Source of the DNA: Panorpa germanica
Taxonomy: Eukaryota > Arthropoda > Insecta > Mecoptera > Panorpidae
Length of the DNA stretch: 64,000 nucleotides
Direction of reading: 5' to 3'
Assembly: GCA_963678705.1 (NCBI GenBank)
Contig: OY783212.1
Location: 13,392,001-13,456,000 of the forward strand
The translations under genes were made by a program, and so were the position numbers. Position 1 is the first letter of the stretch, and every line of letters starts with the position of its first letter. Below the pieces are notes generated by a model. The model ran no database searches. It worked only from the letters and a program-made list of their open reading frames with translations, and had not been told where the DNA came from. Of the stretch, positions 1-13,359 are shown piece after piece.

Positions 1-1
1 A

Positions 2-570
2 ATGAATATAACTTTAACTACAATTACCAGCAAAGACTTAACAAAATTAAAATTAAACTTCAATTTAAGAAACACAGATTTCATTAACAGAAGTCAGTTA
101 AAAGGAAGGGATTATTATATGTTACATCCAAATTTAAGTAAGAAGAGATGGTTTAGAAATGAGTCCCGCAAAATTATATCAACTATAATCAGAATCAAAA
201 GTAATCATTACAAAACTCCAGCTCACCTGTACAAAATTAATAATAAATCTGACGATAGATGTCAATGTGGTGAAGAAGGAACTTTGGATCATATTGTATT
301 TGAATGCATAAATTATAGTTTATTTTTTTTTTTTTTTTTTTATTAAGCTTTGGCTTATTCAGCCTTCTTGCTCTATTATTACATTTAGAAGGGTTTAAGT
401 ATTACAAGTATTACATTTTATAAAATTATAGTTTAGAAAGACCAAAATTGAATAGTGATATATTAGATGTAATTAAAACTTTTCTTGTTAATAATAAATT
501 TTTGTTAAGTGATTCAAAACTAATTAGTGAATTATTTAAATATTTAGAAATTTGTAAAATTAAATTATAA
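2..570 (+). pseudogene. 3' end of a non-LTR retrotransposon ORF, interrupted
   Basis: This is the carboxy end of a non-LTR (LINE-type) reverse-transcriptase polyprotein. The open frame enters from outside the window. Around residues 86-102 it holds the Cys/His signature CQCGEEGTLDHIVFEC (C-x-C, H, C), which lies near the C-terminus of R1/Jockey/I-type ORF2 proteins. The frame runs into a poly-T tract at 323. If the insert at 323-422 and one copy of its flanking duplication are skipped, the same frame resumes at 424 and runs 48 further codons to TAA at 568-570. So the host element was already in place when the insert landed. The visible frame carries no other disabling change. The clade call is inference from the C-terminal motif only. 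Confidence 0.8.
323..422 (-). mobile_element. 5'-truncated retroposon inserted in the LINE ORF
   Basis: About 100 bp is flanked by a perfect 13 bp direct repeat, AAATTATAGTTTA, at 310-322 and 423-435. The plus strand starts with a run of about 19 T, so the insert is a minus-strand copy ending in poly(A). Just before the poly(A), its sense strand reads GCTGAATAAGCCAAAGC. Target-site duplication plus poly(A) identifies target-primed retrotransposition. It is too short to show whether the source was a LINE or a SINE. The insertion breaks the surrounding ORF. Confidence 0.85.
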
Positions 571-658
571 ATTATAAAAGATGTATAAAAAATGTTTGAT
601 GGTGGCTATGACGAAAGAAAGTCAAGGCAAATAAGTAAATAAATATAAAAATAAAAAT
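571..658 (+). mobile_element. 3' UTR and A-rich tail of the LINE at 2-570
   Basis: After the stop codon comes a short 3' UTR. It contains GACGAAAGAAAGTCAAGGC and then a tail of AAATAAGTAAATAAATA-like repeats, a common form of arthropod non-LTR 3' end. No clear target-site duplication can be checked because the 5' end of the element is outside the window. Confidence 0.6.
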
Positions 659-3515
659 ATCACACAATTTATCTCATCGTGGTTAAGATGAGTATGAAAC
701 GTAATGTAACACTTAAATTAGCTTGTAGTAAGCTTGCAACTGTGAAACTTCACTGCAAGACTATTTCTATATGACAAGTGCAAAATGATTCTTGGAATTA
801 CCTCAGATAACAAGTGTGAAACTATCACAATGTTTTTAAAAGTAATAATCTTCATTCATAGAGGCAGCCGTTGTAGAACGAATATCATTTACCTCGTCAC
901 ATTCATAAATCTTATCATTTATTGTAGAGATTGTATGGAACTAAGCGAAAATACCGAAATAGTGTAAAAATTCCTATAATCTATAAATGACGTTTTTTTT
1001 GTAAAACTTGGTATTTTACTAAAAGTATCAACAAGAGGATTTTGAAATTTCTTGCGCGTTAATAATAGTTCGTCTCTGGTGGTAAGTAAGGAGAACATCT
1101 ACAGGGCATAAAGGGGTCGCGTGTAGGGTCATGCAGAGTGGTCAGTATATAACTTTGGATTTATATAAGGAATTGAATAAGATGGTTATGATCCCTAAAA
1201 GCCCTTAGGTGTATTTAAGTCATTATTCAATCTGAACGCTAACAGTTTGTCCAAACCTACGATACCCAAACATTTATGTTTATAATTATAATAGCCGTAA
1301 CTTTGTAAATAACATATTCACAATAAAATACGTCGATGAGAGAAATAAAGCGGTTAGGACACGTAGTTTAATTAATACACTCTTAATCGTTTAGCGGAGT
1401 AATGGAAATTATTGTCTTATCTTAAAGTAAATACTATTTTAAAGAATTTTTTTTTAATGGGAAAAAAATTCTGATTCCGAATAACACTTTTCACATTATT
1501 ATTAACACATGAAATTCAGATTTTTCTATCGTTTTGAAAATTACAAAAATGATGTCACTAAAATCACTGTAACTCGTAAAGTATTGGAGAGAATGTGTTG
1601 AAATTTAACACGTATCGTTTGAAGGTTGGCACCATGTAAAAATCATATAGATTTGTCAATAATGGCGCCATTAATATATCATCCTACGAACTTATTGAGT
1701 GATGTGACACAGTATAATATAAGGCGGCATAGCAATACAGAGAAGTGATATTTTTATAATATCATTTTGATATTTTTAGAAATACATATTAAATATCATT
1801 AAAACTGGACAATATTACATTCTTACTTAGTGTTACTTTTGTTTAACAAACAGATGCTACAATACTATGTTTTTATAGAAAATGAAATTTTAATTAATAT
1901 ATTTAATTGGATCTCGAACATAATATCTAATTAAAAAACTTTTGGTATAAAAGGTTTGAAACACAAATGGATTGTTCATCCATGCAAATATTCTGTAATT
2001 CTATACAGGTGTTTTTATTGGATGAATTTTATAAATACGTAGGGGATGATATCAATACATGCACCAGATAATCACTACGCCAACCAGGGTAATATAATGA
2101 GTACCGCGCTAATCGGGGCATCGGTTAACGGCTCAACTAATAAGGTTGTCTTTCCAATATGTATAATGATGTTTCTGAACAAAAATTCTTAAATGCAGTA
2201 GGTCACTATATATTAAACATTTGTAATACATAATTTATAGTCTATGTCTATGGGCATTTCAAACAGAGATTAAATTAGTTTTATTAATAAAGTGTTTCAA
2301 TTATGTTTTTTTAGGCGTTTGAATTATATAAAATTATTTTATACCCTGATTTACATTTTAAATGTATTTTTGACATAGAATGAAATGAAATGTAGTTCTC
2401 AATTAATAAACATGCACTTCCGAAACGATAACTTCTCTTAACAAAAGCGGAGACTAGCTAATTATCACGTTCCAACAATAGAAGAAGCCGAACAAGCAAT
2501 CTAAGTGACACCTGGCTAGATCCTTTGTGATTAATTTTGAGTGTTGCTAGTGATGTCAAAAATATAGAGTTATCATTTCGATTTAACAAAAATATTTTCA
2601 CGTTAACCCTATTTAAGTATCTGTCGTTATAAATAAATTACTTCGTCGCTGATTTTAGAATCAAATAAAAAGATATCAATATTCTAAGATATATTTTCGA
2701 AACTATAAATTCAAATTTTCGTACACTTGAATAGATTATTTTTATTATCTAACAAAATAGTAAAAGAAAGTACAGCTCGAAAACGAAATTATCGACGGAA
2801 CTCTTGTAAATATGACTTATAGTAGCTTGGAGTGACTTGTTTGCCGATGCATTTGAATATCCTGCACCAAAATTCTATCCCCTTTAACAGATTTTTTGGA
2901 TATTAAGTTTTTAATATAATATTTGTCAATTTTTTTAGGAGTCGAATATAATTTACAAATGTACAAATACTGTAGATACAGGTTTGTACAGAACAGTAAA
3001 TACAGCGTTAGCAGGCACCATTACAAATATGAATAACAATTTTGTTTATCGATTCTTTTAAGCTTTTTAACTATCAAATAATTCTATCATAAAAGTGTTT
3101 GACAAACTAAAATTTCGTAACAAAACCTTAAGTCTTTAATTTAATAAAATTAGTTTGAACCCCACTATTAATTTAATATTACTTTTATTAATTTTCGTAA
3201 CGCTAACTACGACGAGACAAGTGGGCTACAAGTTATTTACAATACCTTTGAAAATCTATTCATAAGACTTATTGTCCAATCAAACCACTCACCATGAAAA
3301 TAACACTGACTTATTGTCTGTCACAGGATTATTATGAATTTACACAATCGTAAATCACAGTTAGTTATTATTATGTGTAGATGTAATAGACAAGTAATTA
3401 AAATATGTTCCTTTCATATTTTTATTATGTCAAAGTTTGTGGATACATTGAAAACCTTATCAAAATAGTCATTCTATTGTTAAAACATTTATTTATTTAA
3501 TTCGTAGTTTGTAAT
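659..3515. other. AT-rich stretch, no supported gene
   Basis: Long AT-rich sequence with no recognisable coding frame or RNA gene. The only item noted is a possible short exon at about 1,023-1,078 (plus strand), ending at a strong GTAAGT donor; it is listed under findings. Confidence 0.6.
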
Positions 3516-3840
3516 AACCCAGTAAACAATTTGGTGAAGTGTCCTATTTGGTGAAGTTCGAGTCACTCGTACAATTCTATTCTAACGCTTTACAAGTTCT
3601 CTACCTGTCACAGATTTTGTGTTAGTTTTTCATAATAATATTCTTTCTTTTTCCAACATCATTCATTAAGTATTTCTGTTTCTTTCCCACATGGGTATAT
3701 TTTTATTATCCGGTCATAAATCATAAACCTACTCCGCTTTTAATTCAGCAGTGAACTGTCGTTGCAATGTCTGTAGCTCATAAAAAGGACCTTTCCTATG
3801 AACGACTGAATAGAAAACGAACACGTTCCAGACAAAAAAT
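3516..3840 (+). repeat. Interspersed repeat family A, copy 1
   Basis: Begins AACCCAGTAAACAATTTG, followed by GTGAAGTGTCCTATTT. A diverged copy at 8,948-9,135 begins AACCCAGTACATAATTTG, followed by ATGAAGTGTCCTGTTT. Both also share a right-hand block around ATGAACGACTG followed by a TTCCAGA/CTCCAGA motif. The second copy is about 137 bp shorter, so the middle differs by indels. No coding capacity is visible. This is probably an old non-autonomous transposon, but no ends or target-site duplication could be defined. Confidence 0.55.
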
Positions 3841-4732
3841 TCATGATATGTAATAGAAATTAAGTCGAATTTACTCCAAAATGTTTACTGGGAATTTAAG
3901 TTGGTTTTCTTTGTTGTTTCTAAAATTGCAATGCCGTAATATTTTTTGTTAGTGTTCATCTATTAGATAAAACTATTTGAATGCAGAGTTGTTTTATAAT
4001 TATGCAATTCGGGGAAATAATTATCAATCTGCAAATCAACCTATCAAATTTAACCATTTAACTTTACAATTTTAGAAATTTACAATTCTAATATTATCGC
4101 TAATGACGACGTGCTTTATACGTAGTTTGACGTTTATTTAATGCATATAAACAACAAGCAAGCCTAGACAATATAACGTTAGTCTGGGAATTTAACCATA
4201 AGACACAACAGCCTTATGTCACGTCTAATCGCGTCACAATTTTATAAGAATTTTGAACAAATACGTATATAAAATAATCTGCTTCGAGCCTTAAATCATA
4301 AAGGAAAATAATAAGTATTTATTAATTAATAATAAGGTATAGTTTTTTAAATGTTTATACTCGTACATGCAAAATAATTAAAAAAATTCGATGGAATAAA
4401 ATTTGCCTGAATCTCTAACAAATATTTGAATGAAGTGACATTTTAATTGCAACAGAAATAATGAAAGCTCTATTTTCATCACGTACTGGTGGCTGCTTTG
4501 GATTTTGCTATTGTCTGACATATTCTATTGGGGAGTGCATTTTAGAGCTAGAGTATTCTCCAGAATTATTATATAGAAGCACGAAACAGGATAACTTTTG
4601 TTATATATTTTCCATTTTCCCACAAATAAAGTTTAATACAATAATAAAATGGAATCATCAAACTGATCTACATATTAATTTTATAAAACTTGCTTATTCT
4701 ATGATTTATACTCCTACACACTCCACACACAG

Positions 4733-4736
<4 letters not shown>
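3841..4736. other. AT-rich stretch, no supported gene
   Basis: A 91-codon open frame at 4,461-4,736 shows no domain, signal or codon bias and stops at the edge of a TA microsatellite. I regard it as chance. Confidence 0.5.

Positions 4737-4789
<53 letters not shown>
4737..4789. repeat. (AT)n microsatellite
   Basis: An uninterrupted alternating AT run of about 26 units, the longest simple repeat in the window. It is likely length-variable. Confidence 0.95.
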
Positions 4790-4791
<2 letters not shown>

Positions 4792-5930
4792 CAATTATTT
4801 TAATTTGAACGTTAGTACCTTAAATATTGACATTGAAAGTAGTGTTTCTTCTAATACGGTACTACAAACCATTGATAATTCTTTTTTCCGAAAAGGAATT
4901 TTAGTTTAAACAACAATGTGTTGAAATAAAATTACTTTTACTCTTCTAAAACTAAAACATAATCCTCGGAAACGGTTATGCATATTAATATATGTTAAAT
5001 TATGGTTACTACTAAAAATTAAATGAAAAAGTAGGTGAGAAGGATACTTAATACTATAACCACCTACTGTATTTAGTAAGGAATATTGTTATATTAATCA
5101 TGATTATCCAAGTTCAATTTTTCAACGGTGGATATTGAAAATTGTTCAACATAAATATAAATGTTTATTTAGTCGTTTTATTTGAGTTAGATAAAGCGTC
5201 CTTAACTGTTTCCAACTTTTTATACAATTATAATGCTTTTAGTCATGTTTTTAAATTTGTATATATTGTCGAGTATTCTCATTCGATTTACATTTCCAAG
5301 GGACTTAATGACTGGCGATGTATTTGTACTTGTATATGTAATTACACAAACAAGAACTCTTCTAGAAAATGTCTCTAAAAATACTATTTGCTTAACAATA
5401 AAAAAAAGTTCAAACAGTTGAAGAGCTTTTTCCTAATGTTATGTACATTTTTATAACAGTGTTCGTTCAAAAAGTTTTCTACATTTTTAATACCTCTTCA
5501 TTTCAATGGTGTAAATTGGCTAAAGTTTTTTTTTTAATCCTTGAGTAATTAGAATATATTTTCAACAACGGTTCTTATTAGAGAATGGACACAAATCTCT
5601 GCTAATCTTAAGACTTGAGTGACAATTATTAAAAAGTGTTCTAGAAAGAGTTTTATGTTCTGTTTTATTTCTTCAATTGTATTGATTGTCACCATAGGAC
5701 TAGGGGACACTTATAGAGCATTTGTATGTTGAAATGTCTTCACTAGTTGTGAAGGGAATACTGCAAATTACTTCAATGTATATGTAAATATATTTTAAAT
5801 TAATTAGTTACAAGTTCTGCTGCTAAATTAAAGTAGGTAATAGACCTGGGTGTCTGCAGGGATAAATAAAACGTAAAACGTAGTACAGCCTACCCTAATA
5901 GATATCGAATAAAATGTATACTAGATAACT
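4790..5930. other. AT-rich stretch, nothing recognised
   Basis: Two overlapping open frames at 5,142-5,421 are low-complexity chance frames. No repeat boundaries or RNA genes were seen. Confidence 0.5.
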
Positions 5931-6045
5931 GTACTATATATTGATAAAATTGGCTTCACGACTGCAAATGTACATTTATTTCTTAATAAGTCGTAATATT
6001 CTTGATGATATTAACAATTAAAATAGTCTTTTTAATCGTTAAAGT
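5931..6045 (+). repeat. Interspersed repeat family B, copy 1
   Basis: Shares GTACTATATATTGATAAAAT and, about 80 bp on, GATATTAACAATTAAAA with the block at 8,325-8,445. A reverse-complement match lies near 16,955-17,035, and part of it recurs near 50,717-50,755. Divergence is substantial. Class unknown; no coding sequence. Confidence 0.6.
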
Positions 6046-8324
6046 GATCAAAAATTATAAAAAAATCTCTAATTCTTTAAAAAGGATTTCCTCATGTCTG
6101 TTATATAGCAGAATGTAAAAGATTGCTGCACAAGAGTGATACAGCTATCTCCAGCAATACATGTAAAGTTTACTTATTATTCTACAAACTTAAATACTCT
6201 TATACTGATATCAAAATATGGCTAAAACTAAGACAAAAATTAAAAAGAAATATAATACCATATATTTCAATAAAAATTAAACAAATTAGACAATAAAAAA
6301 GTTGTTTATAAGCACTAGGTATAATACCATCTAAGAAAAGAATTTATACCGGATGGATTGAGACTGATAAATTAAATAGATTGCAAGCATAAATTTGCTA
6401 TAGTATCACTTAGAAATAGCTTACTACACCTCTGCCTAAAGAGATTATAATTATATAAACAAATAATCGATTAAACTTGATAAGAACTACAGTCACAGGT
6501 TGGAGGATACATAGTCTAAGTATTATTGAAATGGGAAAAGACTATATGGTGAAAAAAAAACTGGGGTCCTAGGAAGCCATGCAAAATATAAGAAAAAAAA
6601 ACTACAGTCCATAGAAAGAAAATATAAATAAAAACATAACAGTCTGGCATAAAGTTCTCAGCTACAATGTCTTTAATATTGTAGTCATACCCATGCACAT
6701 TAGCCACCTTCTCCACCTAAGTTGTCTATGCCACGATTATAGTCCACACTTTATAGAAATAACCCGAAAACCATTTAAATGATGTAGATGAAGACATATT
6801 GTTAATAAATATTACATCAATGCATCAGTGCATCAGTGCTCCATGATATGCCGTCATAAATAAAACTAGATCATTAATAGTATACCAATGTCTGAATAAT
6901 GGTGAACAGAATATTTAATACAACTGCATTTTACTAACAATAATAGTCTCTTCATACAAAGCTGTACTTATCAAAGAATATATTTATATTTCATATAGTT
7001 TTTATGTTGGACTCCGTGTTCACAGACAGTCACGTTCTAGATCGGGGGTGGGGAGATGGGGGTAGGGAGTTATCCTTTACAACCCCAAAGCTACACTTGA
7101 AACGATGAGAACGTGTTCCTCGGTCAACCACTATCTTAGCATTCTTGAAGATGTGCACAATCAAACTTATAGAATATTATTGAAAGAATATAAGAAGTGT
7201 GAGGACATAAGGGTACGAATAGTCAAAGGGGTTAGAAGGGAGAAGAGGGAGAGAGATACTATAACTAAATAAAACTTGTACAAATTCTTCTCAAAGTATG
7301 TAAATCCAGCATGTTCGTTTACACATACGAAACGAATGTAAATAGAGTATCTATAAATGTGTTATCTGCAGGAGAGTTTCGATAAAAGACGAAATAAACT
7401 TTAAAATGAAATACTAATGCACCAAATATAACTTCAAGAAATATTGTAAAATTTAGTATCTAGGTCCACTCGAGGTCACACACGTATATATACCCCAAAA
7501 ACTGGAAAGACTGGTTTGGAGATAATGTGATTGGTTAAGAACGCATACACAACCTATATTTGTATATAGATATTTCACGTTCTTTAATGTATTTTATTAG
7601 AATATAATTTTGTATATTTTTAGTTCTTAAGTTTTGTAATAATTCTATTGTTTAACCAAATATTTCATTCTTTCTTTGTTATTGAATTAACTAACAAAGT
7701 TATTGTTATTACTCTGGCATTGTACCAGCCCGTACCAAGGACGAACAGCTGGCCTGCCAAATGCATTTCTTGTACCATTATACTGTTAAAACACTATTAA
7801 AATAATCATTATTAACTCAAACTTCATACAGTAAGCATCACTAAATATCTTTAATTATTAACTCAAACGTCGTACAATAAACACCAAATTATTAGCTAAC
7901 AATTAGAACAGTAAACATCTAAAATATCAGCTCCAACTTTCAACAGTTTGATAAATTATAAGAAGATTTTAATAGTGAATTGTATCACAGTATCATTGAT
8001 ATATACAGTTATTCATTTAATTTTCAATTATTGTAATTCGTCAAGTGTATTCGTATAATAAATGTTTTATGTGAAATACTAGTGTTTTGCTGCTATTTGA
8101 TTTAAGGCAAGAAATAAAAAATTGTTATTAATTATTTAATAACAAAAAGGTCCTTCGAGAAACTTTGGCGCAATCCATCGCTATCAAAGGAGTTAGAAGC
8201 AATCCATCAATCTGAGAAATTGGATACCGTCAACATCGCAAATAAGCCAATCTCAAGCTTATATAGATAAATAGGTCCAAACTCAACCAGTGATTGTGTC
8301 CTATGTCTTAATTTCTATAAAAGT
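6046..8324. other. AT-rich stretch with one G-quadruplex motif
   Basis: No gene supported. The 66-codon minus-strand frame at 6,516-6,716 is chance. A perfect four-run G-quadruplex motif occupies 7,044-7,067 (GGGGG, GGGG, GGGGG, GGG with loops of 1-4 nt), inside a locally GC-richer patch at 7,020-7,150. Confidence 0.6.
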
Positions 8325-8445
8325 GTACTATATATTGATAAAATGGGTTACTAGAACCTCAAATGCTCAATTATCTTTTAATAACTCCTTATATGTTAAG
8401 AGATATTAACAATTAAAAAAGCCATTTTGAATCTTTAATTATTAA
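8325..8445 (+). repeat. Interspersed repeat family B, copy 2
   Basis: Matches 5,931-6,045 at both ends (GTACTATATATTGATAAAAT, and AGATATTAACAATTAAAA further on). Family C follows about 330 bp downstream. The same B-then-C order recurs near 50.7-51.05 kb, so B and C may be parts of one larger element. Confidence 0.6.
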
Positions 8446-8775
8446 AGAGATTCAACGTTGTACATTCCAGATGCATGTGATATCACAACCGCTGCCAACC
8501 TTACATCTCATAAATCTCTGCTATATGTATTTATATATCAAAATATCAACTATTATTTACAGCTATTTCAAGGAATAATAAAATTCCAATATTATGTCTG
8601 CCTTAGCAGAGTTAAATAAAATAAAAACTTATTATTCTTGGACTTGACTTGATTATTTCGACTACCAACAGGTACAAAACATTATCACAGCACTGACCTA
8701 CTCAACAAATAACTGAGGTTAAAATGCTTTTCACGTCACACACATATGGCCGACCATTTCTAGCGCTAAAACTAC

Positions 8776-8835
8776 AATTCAAATTTTTAATAACTATATC
8801 TCCGTCAACATTTAGATATTTAATAAAACAGACAC
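8776..8835 (+). repeat. Interspersed repeat family C, copy 1
   Basis: Contains ATATCTCCGTCAACATTTAG, followed by ATATTTAA. A matching block at 50,996-51,050 contains ATATCTCCGTCAAATTTTGG. Non-coding and class unknown. It lies between family B and family A here. Confidence 0.5.
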
Positions 8836-8947
8836 GCCAATAAACATTTATTACCATCAATTTCAATCATCAATTGAAAAATCGACCACTAAAAAATGAG
8901 GACACAAGCCAATTATGAATAGATGAAATAGATTTTGCTTGAGATCT

Positions 8948-9135
8948 AACCCAGTACATAATTTGATGAAGTGTCCTGTTTTGTGACGTTTCTATCACTA
9001 TTGCCCTTCAATTATAGTTTGCATCAACTTTATCTTAATTTGTACTCCGACAGATGGAGTGGTTTTGTTATTTGTAGCCGATAAACTCACATTTCATATG
9101 AACGACTGTAACAAAAAAGTCCCGGCTCCAGAAAT
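8948..9135 (+). repeat. Interspersed repeat family A, copy 2
   Basis: Shorter relative of 3,516-3,840. It shares the first ~40 bp and the right-hand ATGAACGACTG block. B, C and A follow one another within 8.3-9.1 kb, which suggests a single composite element of about 0.8 kb. Confidence 0.55.
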
Positions 9136-11280
9136 TACGCTGGATACAGTTGATTATGGTAGAGTTAAAAAAAAATTTCCATATTGAAAACCCTACATCA
9201 CAGTGTTATGGTATTAATTTAAAAAATTGCACAAAATATACTTATGTAGCAGTAAATTATATGTAAAAGATGCATAACGGTATTAGTGAGATTATATTAC
9301 AGATCATATCATGGAATACAAAAGGCATCTACACCTGGTTTAAAGATAAACTAAATAATCTTAAAAAACAAAAGAGAAAGTAGATGACAGAAATTTCAAT
9401 GGATTCCTAAACATTATGCACCTTAGAACGTTTCTCGAACTATCTGTACTATATACAAAATATGCTAGAAGCCATATAGTTGTTCAAGTGATTTTATAGA
9501 TTTATTGACCATAATCGATATGAAACATCAGCGAAGATCACAATGTTATTCAATCTTTAAACCGAGTCGCATCAACTCGGTGGATGCAAGTAGGAAGCTT
9601 CACTAAACAATAAGTCGGTAATACTCTTTTGGGGGATTCCCCAACTGTCAGAAAAATTACTAAAATATGCCGAGGTATAGAGTGTAAGCTATATATACAT
9701 TTTTTATGAAAGATTAGTATTGCAGGTAAGCTTTTGTTTCGAGATGGTACAGAAAGTACTTATTGTATTACAAATATATCTAAATAATGCTTAATACATA
9801 TTGTTTACTTTACTTACATTATCTGCTCTTTCCAGATCTGTTGTTATCTTTGTTTAACACTAGTATATCTATATATTTGTCTTAACAATGAAAAAGGACA
9901 ATTTTTCAAATCTAAGGAAGAGATAACAAAATAGTGCAACAGCATTTTTTCAACAGCAAATTCGGAATTTAGAAAAATATATTCAAGGAAGGGAATATGT
10001 ACAATTTTTCTAATACAAATATTGTGTACTGAGTCCAAGTCCAAAGTGGTAAGAATGTATATATTTAGAATTGATGAAATCTATAACGAAGTAACCAAAC
10101 CATGAATTTAAACCAAAAATATAAGTTTTTTTTATTCATAAGGGCGAATTTACATATTATGTATTCAATATATTTGTCAAGGGTGGTCGATAGAGACACG
10201 TCCATTTCGATTGTCGAATAAAATATCTGAATATGCCATTGATCAAATACATTTTACTCGGAGGGGTTGCATTTATATACTATATGAACAATACTATTCG
10301 ATGCCCTATTCCTTCTTGTGGTCATACATGTTGAAAACATTTTTACAATTCGTGTGTATGTTATTGACTTCAAGGCCTCAGGATATAAAAAGAATTATGG
10401 TAATAAAAAAGAATGTAAAACTTATTTCATAAAAAAGGAAAATGCAAACATAAAATCTATTAGAGATCACATGGAAATATTATTACACTTTCAAGTTTCT
10501 TTCTTTTTGATCAAATCTGTAAAATCAATTGATAAGACTGATTCCAAACTATTTTGTTGATTCATTTTATGTGTAAAATGCTAAATGCTAGAGTAGTTGA
10601 AAGTATTTATATTGACTATTTTTCTAATTAAATATTTTGCTTCAAGAAATTAAAACTATGAAACACTCATACGAAGATTTTCTAATCTTACCAAAAAACA
10701 ATATTACTGGAAAACGACATAAAACAATTTAATAATTGAGGAATAAGAGTTTTTATCTCTTGTTTCTTGATTCTTTTTCTGCATTATATATAAGTAAAAA
10801 TAATTAAATATATATATATACATTTTTTGGTCAATGCAGATATTAAAAATATAATACATTAACTATTTTTAATTTGTGTAATAGTATTTTTTTATTAACA
10901 GGTTCGAATTATTTTAATAAATAAGTATGACTCTATAACGACAAGATAAGAAAATGAAGGCCTCAAAAGAACCGATACTATATGCTGTTATCTAGTTGGA
11001 CAATGTATAACTTTACACTACTATTTGCAACAATCTGTAGTGAAAAATATATCAAGAAGTGAATTACAGCTATTTACTATTTCAATGACAAATTTTACTA
11101 TTTACTATGACAAAAAGTCCTCTTAGAATAGCAACTAATAGAAGAAAGAATACCTATGGATAATATTACCTATGTGCTGATAATATTAAAAATAATCGAC
11201 TGTAAATATATTATGGTACAAATTGTGATGATCAAGGTTTCCAATGTAAGGTTTGAGCTGAAATTTTATTAGGATAATCA
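9136..11280. other. AT-rich stretch, no supported gene
   Basis: Several 60-80 codon frames (for example 9,844-10,044 minus, and 10,211-10,560 plus in two frames) lack any recognisable domain. No RNA gene or element end identified. Confidence 0.5.
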
Positions 11281-11291
11281 GAAACCAGCTA

Positions 11292-11351
11292 TATAAATAC
11301 ATACAAGTATTTCAAGGTGGAGGACAATATTCATTGGAAAGCATGGTAAGT
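11292..11351 (+). promoter_or_regulatory. Possible TATA promoter with ATG at a splice donor
   Basis: A TATATAAATAC box at about 11,290-11,300 is followed roughly 50 bp later by ATG (11,343-11,345), immediately abutting GTAAGT (11,346). Some insect genes split the first exon a few bases after the start codon, so the arrangement is suggestive. No downstream coding exon was found, so this remains a pattern match only. Confidence 0.2.
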
Positions 11352-13028
11352 CGATTGAATTATAGAATATACGTAATATACGATATTGCATCATAACAAA
11401 AGTAATTTTTGATAACATATGAAAAGATTTCTTTAATCGGTTGAATCTAATTTATAAATAGACTGATCTAATGTTGGATTCTTATTGACCATATAAACAC
11501 ATGCAGAATAAATCTAATACACTTACCAGCTGTCTTCTTCTTCATCTTACAATTTGGCTATTCAGAGATGAACATCTTGATCATATTTTAAATCTCACGT
11601 GCTACACTGCACCATATTTTAAATCGCATACACTAACTGTGATAATTTGTGTTATTAAACTTAAATTAAGTCTGCAAATGTTTGAAATGCGAATCAATTT
11701 TAAGCAACTAATTATATATAATTAGCCAGTACCTATCATATTTGTTCTCATTAACAGTCGTTATAGTTGCAATGTGTTTAAATAAATTTAGCAATAGATT
11801 CCAGTTTGGCAACAAAGTAATCTAAAGTCTGAAAGACATTCAAAATTGATAAGTTCAAAATCAAGTACAAGTACAAATCAATGTATGTAATGATTTATAT
11901 ATCCCTAAAATGTATATGTCCCTAAAATATTTAACGCATTTTTCTAAGTGGAAAAATAAAGTAAAACTATTAAAAATACTATCCAAAGAAGGTTAAGATA
12001 TAGAATTTAAAGATTGGTTAGCACAGAAACACATCTAATTTAGAAAGAAAAGATTTACAAAGATTGTTTCCCAACTAATTACAAATTATTATTGTATAAA
12101 TAAGTAAATAAATGAATATATATTAATTTTGAATGCCAATTCGACTGTGTAATAATAGGTTAGAATCCAATGCTTCCATTTATATAAATTATGTGAATAC
12201 GTACGATTTATTACACAATTCTTTCTAAACTGTTTTTGAAAGGGTTAGTGTGTTAATAAGTTTTGTTATTTTTACTATTTTACTGATACTATTTTTAAAA
12301 TTTACTAATTTATCAGAGCAATCTTGTAATTAATTTCACAAAATATATAATACAATTAAAAGCGGAAGTTCCACGTACGCAAATAAGACGTGTATGTACA
12401 AAGTGAATAGTGTTACCAGGCGTTGATAATATTGTTGATTGACTGACCTGTAATGTAAGCTTGGAGATTTACATGTTTTTAAATTAATTTATAATAATCA
12501 TTAATAGTTTCTCGTTTAACTTATTATAAATATTCCTTAAGATTTTTTTCACAATATTTCTAAAGGAATTGATAATTTACGTTAATTATTTTTGGATACT
12601 TGAACAGCGCCTGAGATTGCATTTGACTGTGGTACACAACTGTTTTTATGTTGGTAGTGGATCAGGTTCGACGTGTCAGTTTTTTTTATAAACCATCGAC
12701 GTGTCCGTTAACTAATTTATTTTAATATAATTTATTAATATTTTTGCGAAATTAAAGTAATCGTGTAGTTATTCGTTATTATATAATTAATAAGTTTAGT
12801 TTAATATAATCATTTACCTTGGATTTTTCTTATTAAGCAAAGATTCCAATTCACTAAATTCGTACCTCTTCTTTATCTCTGTGTATTTAGTTTGAAGTTT
12901 GAATAAAAATTCTAAAATTACAATACTTGAAACAGTAATCAATTTATTGTAATGAATTCATCATTAAACGTAATTCTGTTTTGATATCATATATGATTAT
13001 GATTAGAAGTGATATAACCTAACTTTAG
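11352..13028. other. AT-rich stretch, possible LINE-tail remnant
   Basis: Near 12,095-12,115 the sequence TAAATAAGTAAATAAATGA resembles the A-rich tail of the LINE at 571-658. It may mark another decayed retroposon 3' end, but no coding remnant was recognised. No gene supported. Confidence 0.35.
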
Positions 13029-13073
13029 TGCTGCACAGAACTCCAGAACATTATAGACATCAACACATTCAGT
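13029..13073 (+). CDS. Weak candidate 45 bp exon
   Basis: Bounded on the left by CTAACTTTAG, which looks like a branch site plus AG acceptor, and on the right by AGT/GTAAGT, a strong donor. Two of the three reading frames are open across it. It is too short for homology and the polypyrimidine tract is poor. It could belong to the same plus-strand transcript as the donor at 13,484. Confidence 0.2.
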
Positions 13074-13359
13074 GTAAGTACAGTTATTAAAATGTACAGT
13101 TTTTTCCATGTTCAAGGATGATGATACTTATGAATACTTGCAATATGTTTTTATTACTAAAATCCTACCAAATTATAGTCATTTATTCAGTCTTTCTTTA
13201 TTTCTTAATATAATGAAGTACAACACATATTTTATTATTTTCTATTAGATTCTATTTGAAGATTCGTTTGCAGAATCGTTAATTCTTTATGCATAATAAA
13301 TTAATATAAAAAATAGAAAGTATCCTATTGCATATATTCAAAATATTATCATTGTTACA

